Of a DNA stretch of 64,000 nucleotides, positions 35,087 through 52,500 are shown piece by piece (position 1 is the first letter of the stretch; each line of letters begins with the position of its first letter). The position numbers and the translations under genes were made by a program. Source of the DNA: Salvelinus alpinus (lineage: Eukaryota; Chordata; Actinopteri; Salmoniformes; Salmonidae); NCBI RefSeq assembly GCF_045679555.1, contig NC_092089.1, forward strand, positions 2,060,663 to 2,124,662, read 5' to 3'. The notes under the pieces are model-generated. The model was not told the origin of the DNA. It worked only from the letters and a program-made list of their open reading frames with translations, and searched no databases.

Positions 35087-36559
35087 GTCTGTTACCGCGG
35101 GTTACTCAAACTCTTACACACACACACACGTCTATCAGAGTCCAAAATGTGCACGCACAGCAATATTCTAGAATATTGGACCATTGGCCTTCATACTTTT
35201 GTAATTCTCAATGCAGCTCAAGCTATTTCTCCAATTGTCAACACATTCAAATCAATAGAGGGACGCGTATGCGAAGCCGCGTTGGTTGGGGAGGTACCCG
35301 TTATGGCTGTGTGTTCCCCCCGCGGACAATGGTCTCAGAGCTGCGTAGCTATGTTACAATGGGACACGGGACAATGACGTCTCTCTGTGTCTTTGCACTC
35401 TGAATTACGCGTCACTCACTCACACACACACTGACACAACCCTCAGTCCATCTCCACAACCTGGGGAGAGATAAAACACACATCTTAATGAAACACCTCC
35501 AGACTCTGGAAACTGTGATGATATCTGCTCATGTAGTTTAGCCCCTCCCTAAGGATGACATCGTCTGCAGTGAACAGCCGCTTTTCTACTTCTCTCTCTC
35601 ACACACACACAGGCCCAGTGAGTAATTTGTGTGTCTGTGAAGCAGTATCATGCTACAATGAGTAATGCAGTGTGTATGTTGGTAATACATTATTATCTGT
35701 CCAGAGTCTGAACATGTCCTTTTTTTCCCTGTTCTCTCCTCCGCCCTGTGTAGACTGCTGAATGATAAGAATGTTAAATATTGTCAGAGACAAGCTAGTC
35801 CATCCACAGGCCTAGGAACTGATCTCAGCTCTACATGCACACACACCAGTGCTGCAGTGTTGTTTACACACCAGTTCTACTGGGCATCAACCCACTAACC
35901 CATGCTTTTAATAACAGCTGTGTGTGTGGTTGTTAATGTAGGCTAAGGGGAGTGGGCCAGGTCTTTTTGTAGGCCTCTCTCACACACGTTAATGTTTGGA
36001 CTCACTCTGAATACATTACAGTGAGTAGAGCACTCTCTCACGCCTGATTTGCCATAATGATAATGACATTCACACCAGTTAGAACTGAGCTGTATAAACT
36101 ATTTTAGGACCGAGTTTTTTTACCAAGTCTAGATTGTTGAGTGGGCAGTATTGGTATACAACATTGCTTATTTAAAGTGTATCAGCTAGGCCGGAGATTT
36201 GTTCCTGGTTGCATTGGCGAACTTGTTTTCAGATGAGCAACGTCATCTCGGTTATCGATTAAACTAGTGTATCGCAATGATTAACACGGAGAATAAGATA
36301 ACGTCCAATATACTATATGGTCGGTTATTTGAAACATACAGCCTCGACGTGGACTTTAAACTAAGTAGGCTCTATGAACGACCAACATAAACGTAGCCTA
36401 ATGTTATAGGTTCTTCTGCTGCTACGCTCAACATGCCATTCAGCAACTTTAACGTTACTTCACTTCAGATATCAAGTTGATCCTGGAGGATTGTTATGAG
36501 AACACAGACAATCTAGCTTGAGAAGATCAGTTAAAATACCTCAGTAGTCCTGGATTTGG

Positions 36560-36720
36560 GAACTTTGTCATGTCCGTTGATACTACCGCTGTTAAAAACC
36601 TTGGAACTGGGCGCGTCGCGCGGGCAGGTGGAGGTAAATATCCGGAAAGAGATATTCCCGCTGCCCCGCCTCTTCACAATGCGCGCTCCCGCTTTGATGG
36701 ATGCGTGTTCTGGTCCTCAA
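36560..36720 (-). promoter_or_regulatory. ptpn3: Candidate ptpn3 promoter/first-exon region
   Basis: Local CpG-rich block (gggcgcgtcgcgcgggcagg, gctgccccgcctc, caatgcgcgctcccgc) about 1.5 kb upstream of the first visible ptpn3 coding exon, in otherwise AT-rich DNA. This fits a promoter for the minus-strand gene. No first coding exon matching the mammalian MTSRLRALGGRIN peptide could be found, so the assignment is positional. Confidence 0.4.
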
Positions 36721-37580
36721 CCACCCCCGCTGTAGGCTACAGCAGATCATATTCTTTCATCAGAGGAAGAATATATCATGTAATCTGTTCACGCAGAACT
36801 GTAGAGTGACACTCTGATTCACCAGAACAAGGGGTGGAATATACTTTGAAAAAAAGCTCAACTTCCAGAGATGTGAAAGTGAAACTCGGTCTAGGTTCTT
36901 GGCAGGTCCGCAAAAGAGTGGAGTTCCTCCGGTTTTGTTAATTGGGACTACTTTGGGAATGCATCATTCTTTCCTTGAAGTAGCCTAGGTTACTTATTTA
37001 TAGGAGAAAACGAATGGTGCCTCAGCATAGCTTCCACATGTCCTGTCGTGAGGAGGCTCATCCATGGTCCAGTCAGGGGCTCGCTTCCTCTCCTAAAGCA
37101 GCGTCATCTCCTTATCTCCTCTCCTATATCTCAATAGTCTAATGACTCCATCTCAATGTCTCATCTCCTCGTTCATCTTTACTCATCTATAAAGTCAGAT
37201 ATTTCCAGTTTTTCCATTCCAGGGCAGATGAAGAGAATGAAACCTGTCTAATTACATCCCCAATTAAAATGTGACTTTCTTATCCGATCGAGACAATCAT
37301 ATCACTATCAATGTACCGGTCTGTGTCCGAACAGAATATGTTGTAATCCTATGTCAAACAGCCTGAGATGCAGCCTGTAATTTACTCCCATATAACCTCT
37401 CTGGGGTGCTGCTGCCATCTACAGGGAAGAAGCGGGTGTTTGTTATTTTCTTTCAATTCGTGTCGAATTAATTTGCGTAGACAACCAGGTGATGGGAGAT
37501 CCTAACTAATCAATGGCGTTAATTGATCAATCAAGTACAAGGGAGGAGCAAAAATCCGCAGACACTCGGCCCACATAGGA
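36721..37580. other. Intergenic sequence, no feature seen
   Basis: AT-rich sequence upstream of ptpn3 with no exon-like open frame, tandem repeat or recognisable transposon. Confidence 0.5.
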
Positions 37581-37860
37581 CAGGGGTGGGCAAACTTTTT
37601 GGTTCGAGGGCCGCACAGATTTTTGGGGGGACTGATTTGTTTGTCAAAATCAATTTGCAGGCCAGAAAAGGGGGAGTTATTTGAAAATCTATACTGTAGG
37701 TCCATTATAATTTATATAAATATATAGTGTTGATCCATTATAATTTATATAAATATATAGTGTAGGCCCATTATAATTTATATAAATATATAGTGTAGGT
37801 CCATTATAATTTCAACATACTTTCTATCTTGTTTTAGACATTCAAGAGTGGCCTGGGGGC
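37581..37860. mobile_element. hAT-type non-autonomous fragment with internal 33-bp repeats
   Basis: The start caggggtgggcaaacttttt is the typical terminal sequence of hAT-superfamily elements in vertebrates, followed by the usual gagggccgcac stretch. No matching right terminus was found, so it is truncated. From about 37692 it contains three and a half copies of a 33-bp unit (ccattataatttatataaat plus atatagtgtaggt). Confidence 0.6.
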
Positions 37861-38261
37861 CACTTGCTCCCTCATGGACACCTGCTCACTCCCCTCCATG
37901 GACAGCATTGCATGGATGTAAGCATAAAGGGATTTTCTGAAATTCAGCGATTGAGAGCTACAGTGTATGCAGCAGGCTTGTGTTCCAGCCCAGTACTAAC
38001 AAACCCGATTCTATTCCACTAACCAATGTTAGGTGTGTCCCTTTTGCCCAATCCAGAGAGTGGCCGTTGTGGTGTCGTCAAAAGAGAGTGCTTCTTCTCT
38101 GTGAGATGTTGGAGGGTTACGGACGTGTTACAATGTGTAGTGTCACCAGTTGCTGTGCCAGTAGGTTACCAAGGTCAGAGGTTATATAGAGTAAGATGGT
38201 GAGTTATAACCAGAAAAGACCGGTTCCTCTGACTCTTAATGACACCCCAACCATCTCTCTG

Positions 38262-38345
38262 TCGGGGGGGGGGGGGGGGTGATAGGATGGGTTAACTTCC
38301 TCTGCCTCCTATCACCCCCCCCCCCATCCCCCCCCCCGACAGAGT
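38262..38345. repeat. G-tract/C-tract inverted repeat
   Basis: ctctgtc plus a run of 16 G, then tgataggatggg on one side; cctatca plus a run of 12 C, atc, a run of 11 C, then gacagag on the other. The arms ctctgtcggggg and cccccgacagag are exact inverses, and gtgataggat pairs with cctatcac. Runs this pure may also be mis-sized in the assembly. Confidence 0.85.
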
Positions 38346-38470
38346 GTCATCTTACTGCTGCAGTAACCAAGACACAACAGCACTGACTGTCCCCTGAACT
38401 CCACTGCCCCAAATATAGAGACTAGTGACAGAGAGAGAGAGAAAGAAAGAGAGATGGGGGAGAGAGAAAC

Positions 38471-39142
<672 letters not shown>

Positions 39143-39276
39143 GAAACAAAGAAGGAGAGAGACAGAGAAAGAGAGAGCGAAATAGAAAGAGAGAGAGAAA
39201 GAGAGTGATAGAGGGGGAGAGAGAATTAGAGAGAGAGAAAGAAAGAGAGTGGTCGAGAGAGAAAGAGAGAGAGAGA
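39143..39276. repeat. GA-rich low-complexity tract
   Basis: Imperfect gagaga/gagaaaga purine run following the solo LTR; a similar gagagagaaagaaagag stretch (38429-38470) precedes it, so the LTR inserted into a GA-rich tract. Confidence 0.85.
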
Positions 39277-39846
39277 TAAATGTCTTTGAAATGTCTTTAT
39301 TCTTTTGGTACTTTTGTGAGTGTAATGTTTACTGTTAACTTTTATTGTTTATTTCACTTTTGTTTATTATCTCCTTCACTTGCTTTGGCAATGTTAACAC
39401 ATTTTCTTTTGTTTTGGTCTCCCCCCACCCCTCTCTCTCTCTGTCCCTCTCTTTCTGATGGTCTTCCTCTGTGTGATGGGCAGAGTGTGTTGTTGGTGTT
39501 GTCCTCGTTGGAGCAGTGTGTTCCCATTTGTCTGTCTCGTTAGGGCAACATGTATGTACTTTCTCGTTAGGACAGTGTGAACCTATTGACTAGAGTCTAG
39601 ACGGTGTCTGATTCAGAAAGTTCTCTCTCTGGCTACATATGAAGAGTTTATTTCCAAAATCTCCATACATTTTTCACGTTTTTCATGTGTGTGTAAAATA
39701 TTACTGTTCTCACTTTTTTTTATTCATAGATTGTAGGTGTGTATTAAAACGTTTTTTTTTTTTTTTGCAAAACGCTATACAGTATATCTATTGTTTAGCT
39801 GGAATGGAATGTTTGTATCCTGTAGACTGTGATATGTGGTTGTCTC

Positions 39847-40249
39847 TGTAACGACTCCCACCGAAGGTGGCTCCCCTTCCTGTTCGGGTGGTGCTCGGCG
39901 GTCGTGTCACCGGCCTACTAGCTGCTACTGACTTTTACTCCCCCTCCCTTTTTGTTGAGTAGGTACACCTGTTTGTGGTTAGGGTGATTTGTGGGGCTTT
40001 ATTACCCAGCAGCCCGGCCTGCTGGGTGTGCGGGATTGTTGTGTGTACACTCTGTACATTCTTGTGTGTCAGGGTACGTGTACGTTGGTTGGTGATTTTC
40101 GTGTTTCTCACTTTGTTTGTGGTGAAGCATTTGTTTTTTGAGTAGCGTCGTGTTTGCACCCGTGTGGGGAATTAAATTTGGAACGCTACTCTGAACTCTC
40201 TGTCTCCTGCGTTTGACTCCTGTTCATCCACTACACCTCGGGCATTACA
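39847..40249 (+). mobile_element. Second solo LTR of an LTR retrotransposon
   Basis: A 403-bp block beginning tgtaacgactccc and ending gggcattaca, flanked on both sides by the 5-bp duplication gtctc (39842-39846 and 40250-40254). No internal region. Its sequence differs from the LTR at 38471-39142, so it belongs to another family. Exact target duplications point to a recent insertion followed by LTR-LTR recombination. Confidence 0.85.
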
Positions 40250-40378
40250 GTCTCACCTAGTTATCTGAAGATGAATAAACTACCTGTAGTCGCTCTGGAC
40301 AAGAGCTTATGCTAAATTACTAAAATGTCAAATGTAAATGTTTTATATACAGATCTCATATTACTGTATTGATTCAAA

Positions 40379-40380
<2 letters not shown>

Positions 40381-40413
<33 letters not shown>
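40381..40413. repeat. (AT)n microsatellite
   Basis: AT dinucleotide run at the insertion site of the adjacent Tc1-like end. Confidence 0.95.
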
Positions 40414-40415
<2 letters not shown>

Positions 40416-40800
40416 TAGTTGAAGTCGGAAGTTTACATACACTTAGGTTGGAGTCATTAAAACTCGTTTTTCAACCACTCCACAAATTTCTTGTTAACAA
40501 ACTATAGTTTTGGCAAATCGGTTAGGACATCTAATTTGTGCATGACACAAGTCATTTTTCCAACAATTGTTTACAGACAGATTATTTCACTTATAATTCA
40601 CTGTATCACAATTCCAGTGGGTCAGAAGTTTACATACACTAAGTTGACTGTGCCTTTAAACATCTTGGAAAATTCCGGATCAGATCAGATCATCAGTCAG
40701 AACTTCCTGACTGATGTCTTGAGATGCTGCTTCAATATATCCACATAATTTTCCTTGCTCATGATGCCATCTATAGTGAAAAAACACCAATATCTTTCAT
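40416..40800 (-). mobile_element. Sleeping Beauty-family Tc1 left end, internally deleted
   Basis: agttgaagtcggaagtttac begins a segment nearly identical to the salmonid Sleeping Beauty-type left inverted repeat. The outer direct repeat is at about 40417-40448 and the inner one (gtcagaagtttacatacact) at 40621-40640. It jumps at about 40690 into transposase sequence, which reads on the minus strand DGIMSKENYVDILKQHL. The right end is absent. This is a deletion derivative, not autonomous. Confidence 0.9.
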
Positions 40801-41827
40801 AAATTCTTTAAACAATAAAAGCTCATTTGCCAACATTTATGAAAATTTATATATAGCCTTTTGGGAAAAAACTCATATTATGTAATGAATTACATGATTT
40901 GTTTTATTATATTATGTAATATTGATACACTCTTTGGCACACACAGAATACAGACCTGTCAGCGTGTGTGTGTGTGTGCGCGTGCGTGCAAGCCTGTGTT
41001 CTCTAAATGGCCAATGAGAGGAAGGTTAAATGTCAGAGGTCATAGATCAGGTCAATGTTGAGTGTGGTAAATCTACAGTAGTCATTCCTCCTCAGACAGG
41101 TCTATATAGCCTACAGTCTGTAGTGACTCTGAACAGAGTGTACCTGTATCTGGACCAAAGCAGATGACCTCTGACCTTGACCTTTGTAACTTCCTGGGGT
41201 AGTTTGGAAAACAGCATGGTCTGACTCGTACCCTACAGCCCCTGCTGTGACTCATTGTGTATATTTGTCTCTCCTATTTGGTCTGTCTTTCTGAATGGTC
41301 AGTGGAAACTATTGGTCAGTATTGACCTCCCCTCTGTGTGTTCTGTCAGCAGAGTTAATTTATCAGGATATAGGACCCTTTAGAGGAACCAGAGTATCTA
41401 CCACACACACACACACACACACACACATTCCCCAAAGCAGTAGCACAGTGTCTGTCCATGCAGAGCTCCTACAAAGTTTTAGAAGGTTTTCCATTGATAG
41501 GAGCGTTGATTCGACAGTACACCCGGGGCACGCGGGAGCCCCTGTCAGGATTTAGTGGATGAGTGACTTGAGCCCAACGCCCACACAATAATGTAGCCTA
41601 CAGGGGTGCCTTGGACTCAATTAGGCCTACGTCAGAGAGTCAGAGAGGTCTTTTGACGGGAGAACATGTGGGATTGTTGTAAATAGCCTGCCTGCCGAGC
41701 GCGCGCTGTCAGTGGTGCTGAACTCTTCAGACCACAGCCACCAGAGTTAAAGAACATCTCAGTTTGTTCGCTCCTTTCACTGGACTTTATTATTTCATCC
41801 AGATGGGCGTTATGCAAAAATGCCAAA
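40801..41827. other. 5' flank of the SGK gene
   Basis: Mostly unique AT-rich sequence with a GT/GC run near 40963-40990 and a short CA tract at 41403-41426. From 41690 a GC-rich patch (ctgccgagcgcgcgctgtca) lies about 130 bp before the SGK start codon and may be its promoter or 5' UTR. No TATA box recognised. Confidence 0.4.
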
Positions 41828-46517
<4,690 letters not shown>

Positions 46518-46544
46518 TATCATTCTGATATTATTTGTGTTTTG

Positions 46545-46550
46545 AATAAA
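46545..46550 (+). terminator. Polyadenylation signal of the SGK gene
   Basis: AATAAA 28 bp after the TGA at 46515-46517, giving a very short 3' UTR if used. Confidence 0.6.
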
Positions 46551-46784
46551 TTAAAATGCATTTTCCTATCATGTATCAGATTGTTTATATCTCACAGAGA
46601 ACGGAGGCTCAGGCCGGGTTAGAACCAGTGGTTAAACTGAACCGGAGCTACCTGGAGTCGGCCTCCTGCACCTTGGGTCAAAGGGAGAACCAGGCGGAGC
46701 CTAGCTTCATCACATTACGGGTCAAAGAGAAAAGTAGGATAAAAAGTAGGATAAACCAACGTTAGGGTCAGGGTTGACTATAAG

Positions 46785-46970
46785 GTGTCGGTCTGGCCTA
46801 GTGGTAGCCCCTCAGACTATGGAACACATACATCCCTGGTGACGTGAGCACCAATCCCGTCTTCCTCTCTGTCTCCCTCTGTATCTGTCTCCCCTCTACA
46901 CTCCAACTATCAGTGGTACTATCACTGTCCATAAAACAATAGAATACAATAAACATATATTTAAAAAACA
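46785..46970 (+). mobile_element. Putative tRNA-derived SINE
   Basis: ggtctggcctagtggtagcc (A-box-like) is followed about 45 nt later by gtgagcaccaatccc (weak B-box), then a pyrimidine-rich body and an A-rich end at 46930-46970. The layout fits a tRNA-headed SINE, but I cannot assign the family. Confidence 0.4.
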
Positions 46971-46977
46971 ACATAAG

Positions 46978-47180
46978 ATTAGGGCTAGGGTTGAGGTGCT
47001 AGGGTTAGGGTCATGGGTGAGGTGCTAGGGTTATGGTAAGGGTTGTGGTTAGGGTAAGGGTTATGGTAAGGGTTGTGGTTAGGGTTGTGGTTGAGGTGCT
47101 AGGGTTATGGTAAGGGTTGTGGTTAGGGTAAGGCTTGTGGTTGAGGTAAGGGTTGTGGTTAAGGTTAGGGTTAGGCTTAA
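46978..47180. repeat. Degenerate telomere-like minisatellite
   Basis: Interleaved agggttagggtt, agggttgtggtt and agggttatggta words, derived from a TTAGGG-type hexamer with a longer unit containing gaggtgctagggttatggta. Next to a long GT tract. It is interstitial and imperfect. Confidence 0.8.
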
Positions 47181-47198
47181 ACCAGGATGTGATAAGAA

Positions 47199-47332
<134 letters not shown>

Positions 47333-47435
47333 GAGTCAGCCCAGGTGTGCGATGTTACAGCTGGTTTAATAGATCTAAGATGATAAATTACATGATTAAC
47401 ATTGTCTGACATAAGATTAACATTCGTAGAGAACA

Positions 47436-47575
47436 CAGATATTACATACTACAGATATTACATACCACAGATATTACATACTACAGATATTACAAACTAC
47501 AGATATTACATACTACAGATATTACATACCACAGATATTACATACTACAGATATTACATACTACAGATATTACAT
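47436..47575. repeat. 16-bp tandem repeat
   Basis: Eight to nine copies of cagatattacatacta (variants ccacagatattacata, caaacta). Ends about 190 bp before the 3' end of tmem244. Confidence 0.95.
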
Positions 47576-47764
47576 ATAAGAGCTGTTTCCTGGACTCAAA
47601 AGATTGCTCAGTGGAGAATCACTTGGCTCAATTGGTGTCTGGGAAGCCGGTCCAACAGAAACAAAGTGCAACAATCAAACAGGTAACCAAGTCAACAGGA
47701 ACATTTGGTTTCCCTCCATTTCCACCGGACTCACTGCAAAGAACTCTAGTCAGTGTGTGTGTAC

Positions 47765-49607
47765 TCAGTAGCTGTTGAAGGTGGGGTAACTCTGGTCACT
47801 CTGGCAGGTGAAGTAAGCTATCAGCTGACCGTTACAGATCATCAGAAACAACCCGCTGCCTTCAAACAAAACATACAACCACACACACAAAACCATTAAT
47901 AAGGAAGAGACATAACCAATTACTCGTCTATAACTCCTCAGAAGGTTTCACACAATAAAACAGAACATGTGTGGGTGAGGTACAGGTCTTACCAAGGGCC
48001 AGCCACCACTGCCATACCAAGGGAAACTCCAACATCACTGAAACACACACATTACACACATATATTACAAACACACATTACAAACACACATTAAAAACAG
48101 GTAATATACCATACAGAACTAAGGATGGGGAGTGTACATCGTATTGCTTTAGAGCTAGACCCATCCAATCCTTACACATGAGGAAGGGGAATTAAAGAAG
48201 ACCATGAGATAGGGTCAATATATGTGCCTTGTTTAGAGCCCAGCTGCTTCTCAACTGTAACCCAACTTCCCGTCCTGTCATGATGTCATCAAAGCTGGCC
48301 CTGAGCACTCTGCTCTGCCAGCAAGTGATTATTCTGAGTTAAGCCAGTGTGTGTGTGTGTGAGAGTGAGTTCAGGCATGTGTATGCATTTCTGTGTGTAT
48401 GTGTGTGTCTCACCTAGGCTGGTGAGCAGTACGTGCAGTAGTGTGACTGTGAGAGCGTAGTCCCAGACCCATCTCCTCACAACGGCTGCAAACAGCAGAC
48501 CACTGCAGAAATAGGTCAACTCCATGGACAGCAGGTTCACTGGAACAACAATATAAGACCATAACCATCTGTAGAGTGTGCGTGCGCACACACACACACA
48601 CACACACACACACTACCATACACATCTTCGCTCACCCAGATATTTGGAGTTGGACTCCAAATTGGTTGGTTCAGTCTTAAGGTCAAAGGGAATAAGTCCA
48701 TCAAAGTGATCCAACCTGAATGCAAACAGAAGAACAGCAGATAAAACAAACAAACAGGATATTCAAAAGAACGAGCTAGGAGGGAACCAGGGGGGTTGAA
48801 ACTGACTGTCATTCCAATCAATGAAAACAGACCAATAGTTGCTGTGGATTCCACGAATCCCTCCCCCTCTCTTCTGTCACCTGGCACCAGGTTTATAGAA
48901 GCCGCGTGAGGACGGCTCACCGTTCCAGCAAGGTCACTTACCCAATAACCACACGTGCACACAGAGAGAGGAAAAGAAAAGTGTCGCACCTGAACGCGCC
49001 GAAACACACACTCCCAGTCATGTAGTAGAGAGAGTAGAATATGACGAGGCACAGCAGCAGGTGTACAAGCACTGTCTGGGGGAGAGAGATCGAGAGAAAG
49101 AGAGTGAAAGAGAGAAATTGATCGAGAGAGTCAGAGTCATTCATCCCAATAATAATATATCACACATCATAGACCTAGGCTATACTCAAATCAGCCGCCA
49201 AGACACTGTAGCAAAGCCGTGACAGCACTGTCAACTGAACCGTGGATCATTCAGCAGGTGTAAAATCTCCCATGGCAGAACTCCAACAGACTCTGCAAGG
49301 GATGCGCACTGCGGGGGAGCAGCAAAGGACAGAAGACCTTAATTTGCACAGACTGAGTGATCATTATCTGTTGCATTTGCCATTCACGATAAATGAAATA
49401 TCAGTCGCTGAATAGAAATGATAGTCTGATAGCTTATGTTTCATAGTCGCCAACAACGACACCTGATGATTTCGTATTTTATTATAACAGCGTCCATATC
49501 TGACCCACGGTTGCCCGGATGGCACATAATCAGATTTTTTCTGAGTATAAAATCCGAGTTAACAGTCCTCTTACCCTCGTGTCGGCCACTTTACCCCTGA
49601 AGGCCAT
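47765..49607 (-). CDS. tmem244: Transmembrane protein 244
   Basis: Small multipass membrane protein of unknown function. Exons (minus): 49607-49575, 49075-48990, 48715-48636, 48539-48414, 48037-47993 and 47859-47765; 154 aa with consistent phases. Starts MAFRGKVADTR. Hydrophobic stretches fit four membrane spans: LLLCLVIFYSLYYM, LTYFCSGLLFAAVV, LTVTLLHVLLTSL and WWLALGSGLFLMIC. Human TMEM244 parallels remembered include PFDFKTNPSWLN (here PFDLKTEPTNLE), EEWVWDYAISVTILHV (here RRWVWDYALTVTLLHV) and VMLEFPL. It is head-to-head with the L3MBTL3-like gene, as in human chromosome 6 order, and tail-to-tail with the SGK gene. No canonical AATAAA was seen close to the stop. Confidence 0.9.
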
Positions 49608-50502
49608 CTCATGGTTTGCATCTGTCGTTCTTCTGATGTTGAGAATAATGTGTGACTGGGCAACTGAGATGTTACAGTGTATTCCGTCAGAAAACATCAT
49701 TATACTGCCATCTAGCGGTAGCGACTGGAAAAAGCATGCTTATTTATAGGCGACACAGCCATTGAAGGTCTGCATCTCATGCCAAATAGACTACAGTAGC
49801 CTCTTCCAGTCCAACGTTTCACTTGTAATAAGAACAGTAGGAATGTCTTATTAATTAACCCTTAAAATAGCAAAGTCAGAGAGATTCTATTTCGGACGTC
49901 TGGTCTGATTGGACATAGATAACAAACATGAAAAGGCATCACGTTTTACAATAAAAAAACATTAAGAGCTGATAGCCTATAGGCCTTGTTGTAATCAATA
50001 CTACGGTCTAACTACTGTAGACCTATTAGGCGTCTGGACTTGACTGTTCTTACTTTTTTGCTGAATTACTGGTTGGAAGTGTGGCCAAGTTCATAAAACA
50101 GCTAGAAGTTGGGTTTATGATTAGTCTACTGTCATCTTTCTTTTAACATATGGGGACAATATTGACTAGTGGTGACGTAAACAGTTATTGACGGCATACA
50201 GCGACATGACCACAATGGAAATCGCGCGCCACGCCAAACAGACTCTGCACGCCCTTGCGCTCCGATTTGATGCTCTCTGAGATTCTGAAAATACACGAGG
50301 GAGAAAGAATAGTCCCAAGGCATGAATAAAATATTTAATAAACCACATGTCCACTCTAAGCGTCCGTCTTGCTGTACCTATTGACCATCGATAGTTGTGT
50401 GCTCAAGTTTACCAAGATCCAAAGTTGTCAGGCAGCGTTCATTGAACGCATGCGCATTGCATCCACTATCCAGCTCAAAATAAGAGTTAAAACAGAAACG
50501 AG
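49608..50502. promoter_or_regulatory. Shared 5' region between tmem244 and the L3MBTL3-like gene
   Basis: About 0.9 kb separates the tmem244 start codon (minus) from a candidate non-coding first exon of the plus-strand gene ending at about 50502 (acagaaacgag before gtgagt). Contains CpG-bearing patches (aatcgcgcgccacgccaaac near 50222, gaacgcatgcgcattgc near 50443; the latter resembles an NRF1 site, GCGCATGCGC). A bidirectional promoter is inferred. Confidence 0.4.
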
Positions 50503-52188
50503 GTGAGTTCCATAATTTTCAAACAATATAATCGCCGTTATACATTAAATGTTGCAAATAACAACAGTAATCGATAAAGCATCGTTCGTTTTATAATTTG
50601 CACCGGTTCTTATTATTTGTACTGTGATTTAAAACCGTAAAGATAAATCGGAGAGTCAAGTTTCTATTGAAGAAATTAAAAGCAAGCAATTCTATATTTT
50701 AGCCTTGAACAAATAAGGCAGTGTAGGGGCGGATATTTACTTATTTATACCAACTAATGTGGAAGTCCGTTCCTAAGCATTTTCTAACGTTCAAAACCTG
50801 GAAACTTATTTATTACTGGTTGTCCTTACTTCGCTACACCAAGCCAAAATGCTAGTCCCAGTTCCTAGCCGTCTAGCTACCAATTTGAATTGAACCGTAG
50901 TGACGCTTTGCTAGCCAAAAGCAGTTAGCAAGCTAGCTGGCAGCTAGCTGGCTGACATTCCGAGACAAGGGGAAAGTAAAGAAAATGGCCATGATGAGGG
51001 ATAACACTAACATATGAAATTGCAGGGTATATATTTGGTTTTATTTGACAGACACGGCCCTGCATTATGTGTTTCAATAAATAACTTGAGTCATTTACAT
51101 AGTTTTAACGTGTTGGTGGCCTCTTCCTTTGCTCCGCCATTTTGTATAAGACGAATGCTAATCATGGGCGCACGTACACTTTATATATGGTCGAATAAAT
51201 TCGAGGTTTAAACTTGGGAACGTAAACTGACAGCTGTTGAACAGCACACTTGATTGTTTACTTCCCATCCGTATATTTCAGTCAAACAAATATTCTTTCT
51301 GACCAAAATATGTGTTGATGCAGCGTCGAGGCGAAAACGTTATATCGTGATCTTGGTTTGATTAAAACACACGTAAATTTGACCTTTCTATGCAGAACAC
51401 ATTGTTTTCATTAAAATCATTGATTATTCTACCATCTCTGTTGTCCGCGTCAATGCAAACAGCCGATTTAATAAGATACTGTTAAAACAAGGAAAAGCTG
51501 AACTTGTTCTTTTAACTTGTATTTGTCACGTCTCTCACGGTGTTTGTCAATACTTGTGTTCTAGGCCAATCCATGCAGGAGTGCTTGTGCATTTATTTTG
51601 TGATATTTAGCTTTAAAAAGTAACATATTTACTTGTTTTGCTTCATATAAGTGCATGCATGTATTCCACAACAGTCGCCCTCTAGCGGCGATGGGATGCG
51701 GTTCTTTAGTACCCGACTTGCACGCGCTGGTTGACTTCTTGCAGGTACCTGTACTTTTTGTGCCAGGGATATTTTTAGAGTACCCCTTTTTGGATAATGT
51801 TATTTGATTCATTGTTTTTATTAGCTAATTTAAAAAAAGACATACACACACACTACATTCATTTAAAAAACTTAACAGGGATTGCTAAATAAAGTCAGTG
51901 ACTTATTCCCATTGTGGTCCCTAAAGTACATGGTGGAAAAATATTACAAAGATACAGACATAGATATCTTATATATAATGAAAACAACACATAGATAGAC
52001 ATTTGAGAAAGATCTGTCAAATTGATACAATTTCAGTTTTACTTTAAGAACATACAGACAGACCTATTCTAGCCCATATCCTTGCATGAACAAACTCCCA
52101 CACATCTTGTCTTAACATGAGAGACAGACAGATGTCAATAGGCATGTGGCAGTGTTTCCCCATCCACTGCTGAAGCGGGCGTGCTGTC
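50503..52188. other. First intron of the L3MBTL3-like gene, 5' half
   Basis: AT-rich sequence with no supported exon or repeat family. Between 50760 and 51240 there is a mildly CpG-containing patch (ttgctccgccattttg) that could be an alternative promoter. Confidence 0.4.
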
Positions 52189-52500
52189 TTAATTCAAATC
52201 AAATGTTATTTGTCTCATGCATCCTAAACAACAGGTGTAGACTAACAATGAAATGCTTACTGATGGGCCCTTTCCAACAATACAGAGAGAAAAATAGAAA
52301 AGTTAAAGAAAAAATAAGAACACAAGAAATAAATCCACAATGAGTAAGGATAACTTAGCTATATACACAGGGTACCAGTACCGAGTCCATGTGCAGGGGT
52401 ACGAGGTAATTTGGATGTGACACCTGTATGGTTATTGATTGATTGGGTATGTTCAAGTAGTAAGGCAAAAAAAAAATTGTGTTAACGAGTAAAGTCAGGC
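52189..52500 (-). mobile_element. LINE 3' end, inverted
   Basis: caaatcaaatgttatttgtc is the reverse complement of the (GATTT)n-tailed LINE end. The following block (caacaggtgtagac, aatgaaatgcttact, tatatacacagggtaccagt) is the inverse of the 3' part of the copy at 53310-54199. Confidence 0.8.

Noticed and set aside
35405-35480. Possible ptpn3 upstream exon after an acceptor-like ctctccccag
   Set aside because: The segment has a stop in the needed frame and no match; at most a 5' UTR exon.
36537-36571. MTKFPNPGLLR peptide as the missing ptpn3 first exon
   Set aside because: Its phase does not fit the next exon and it does not resemble the known N-terminus.
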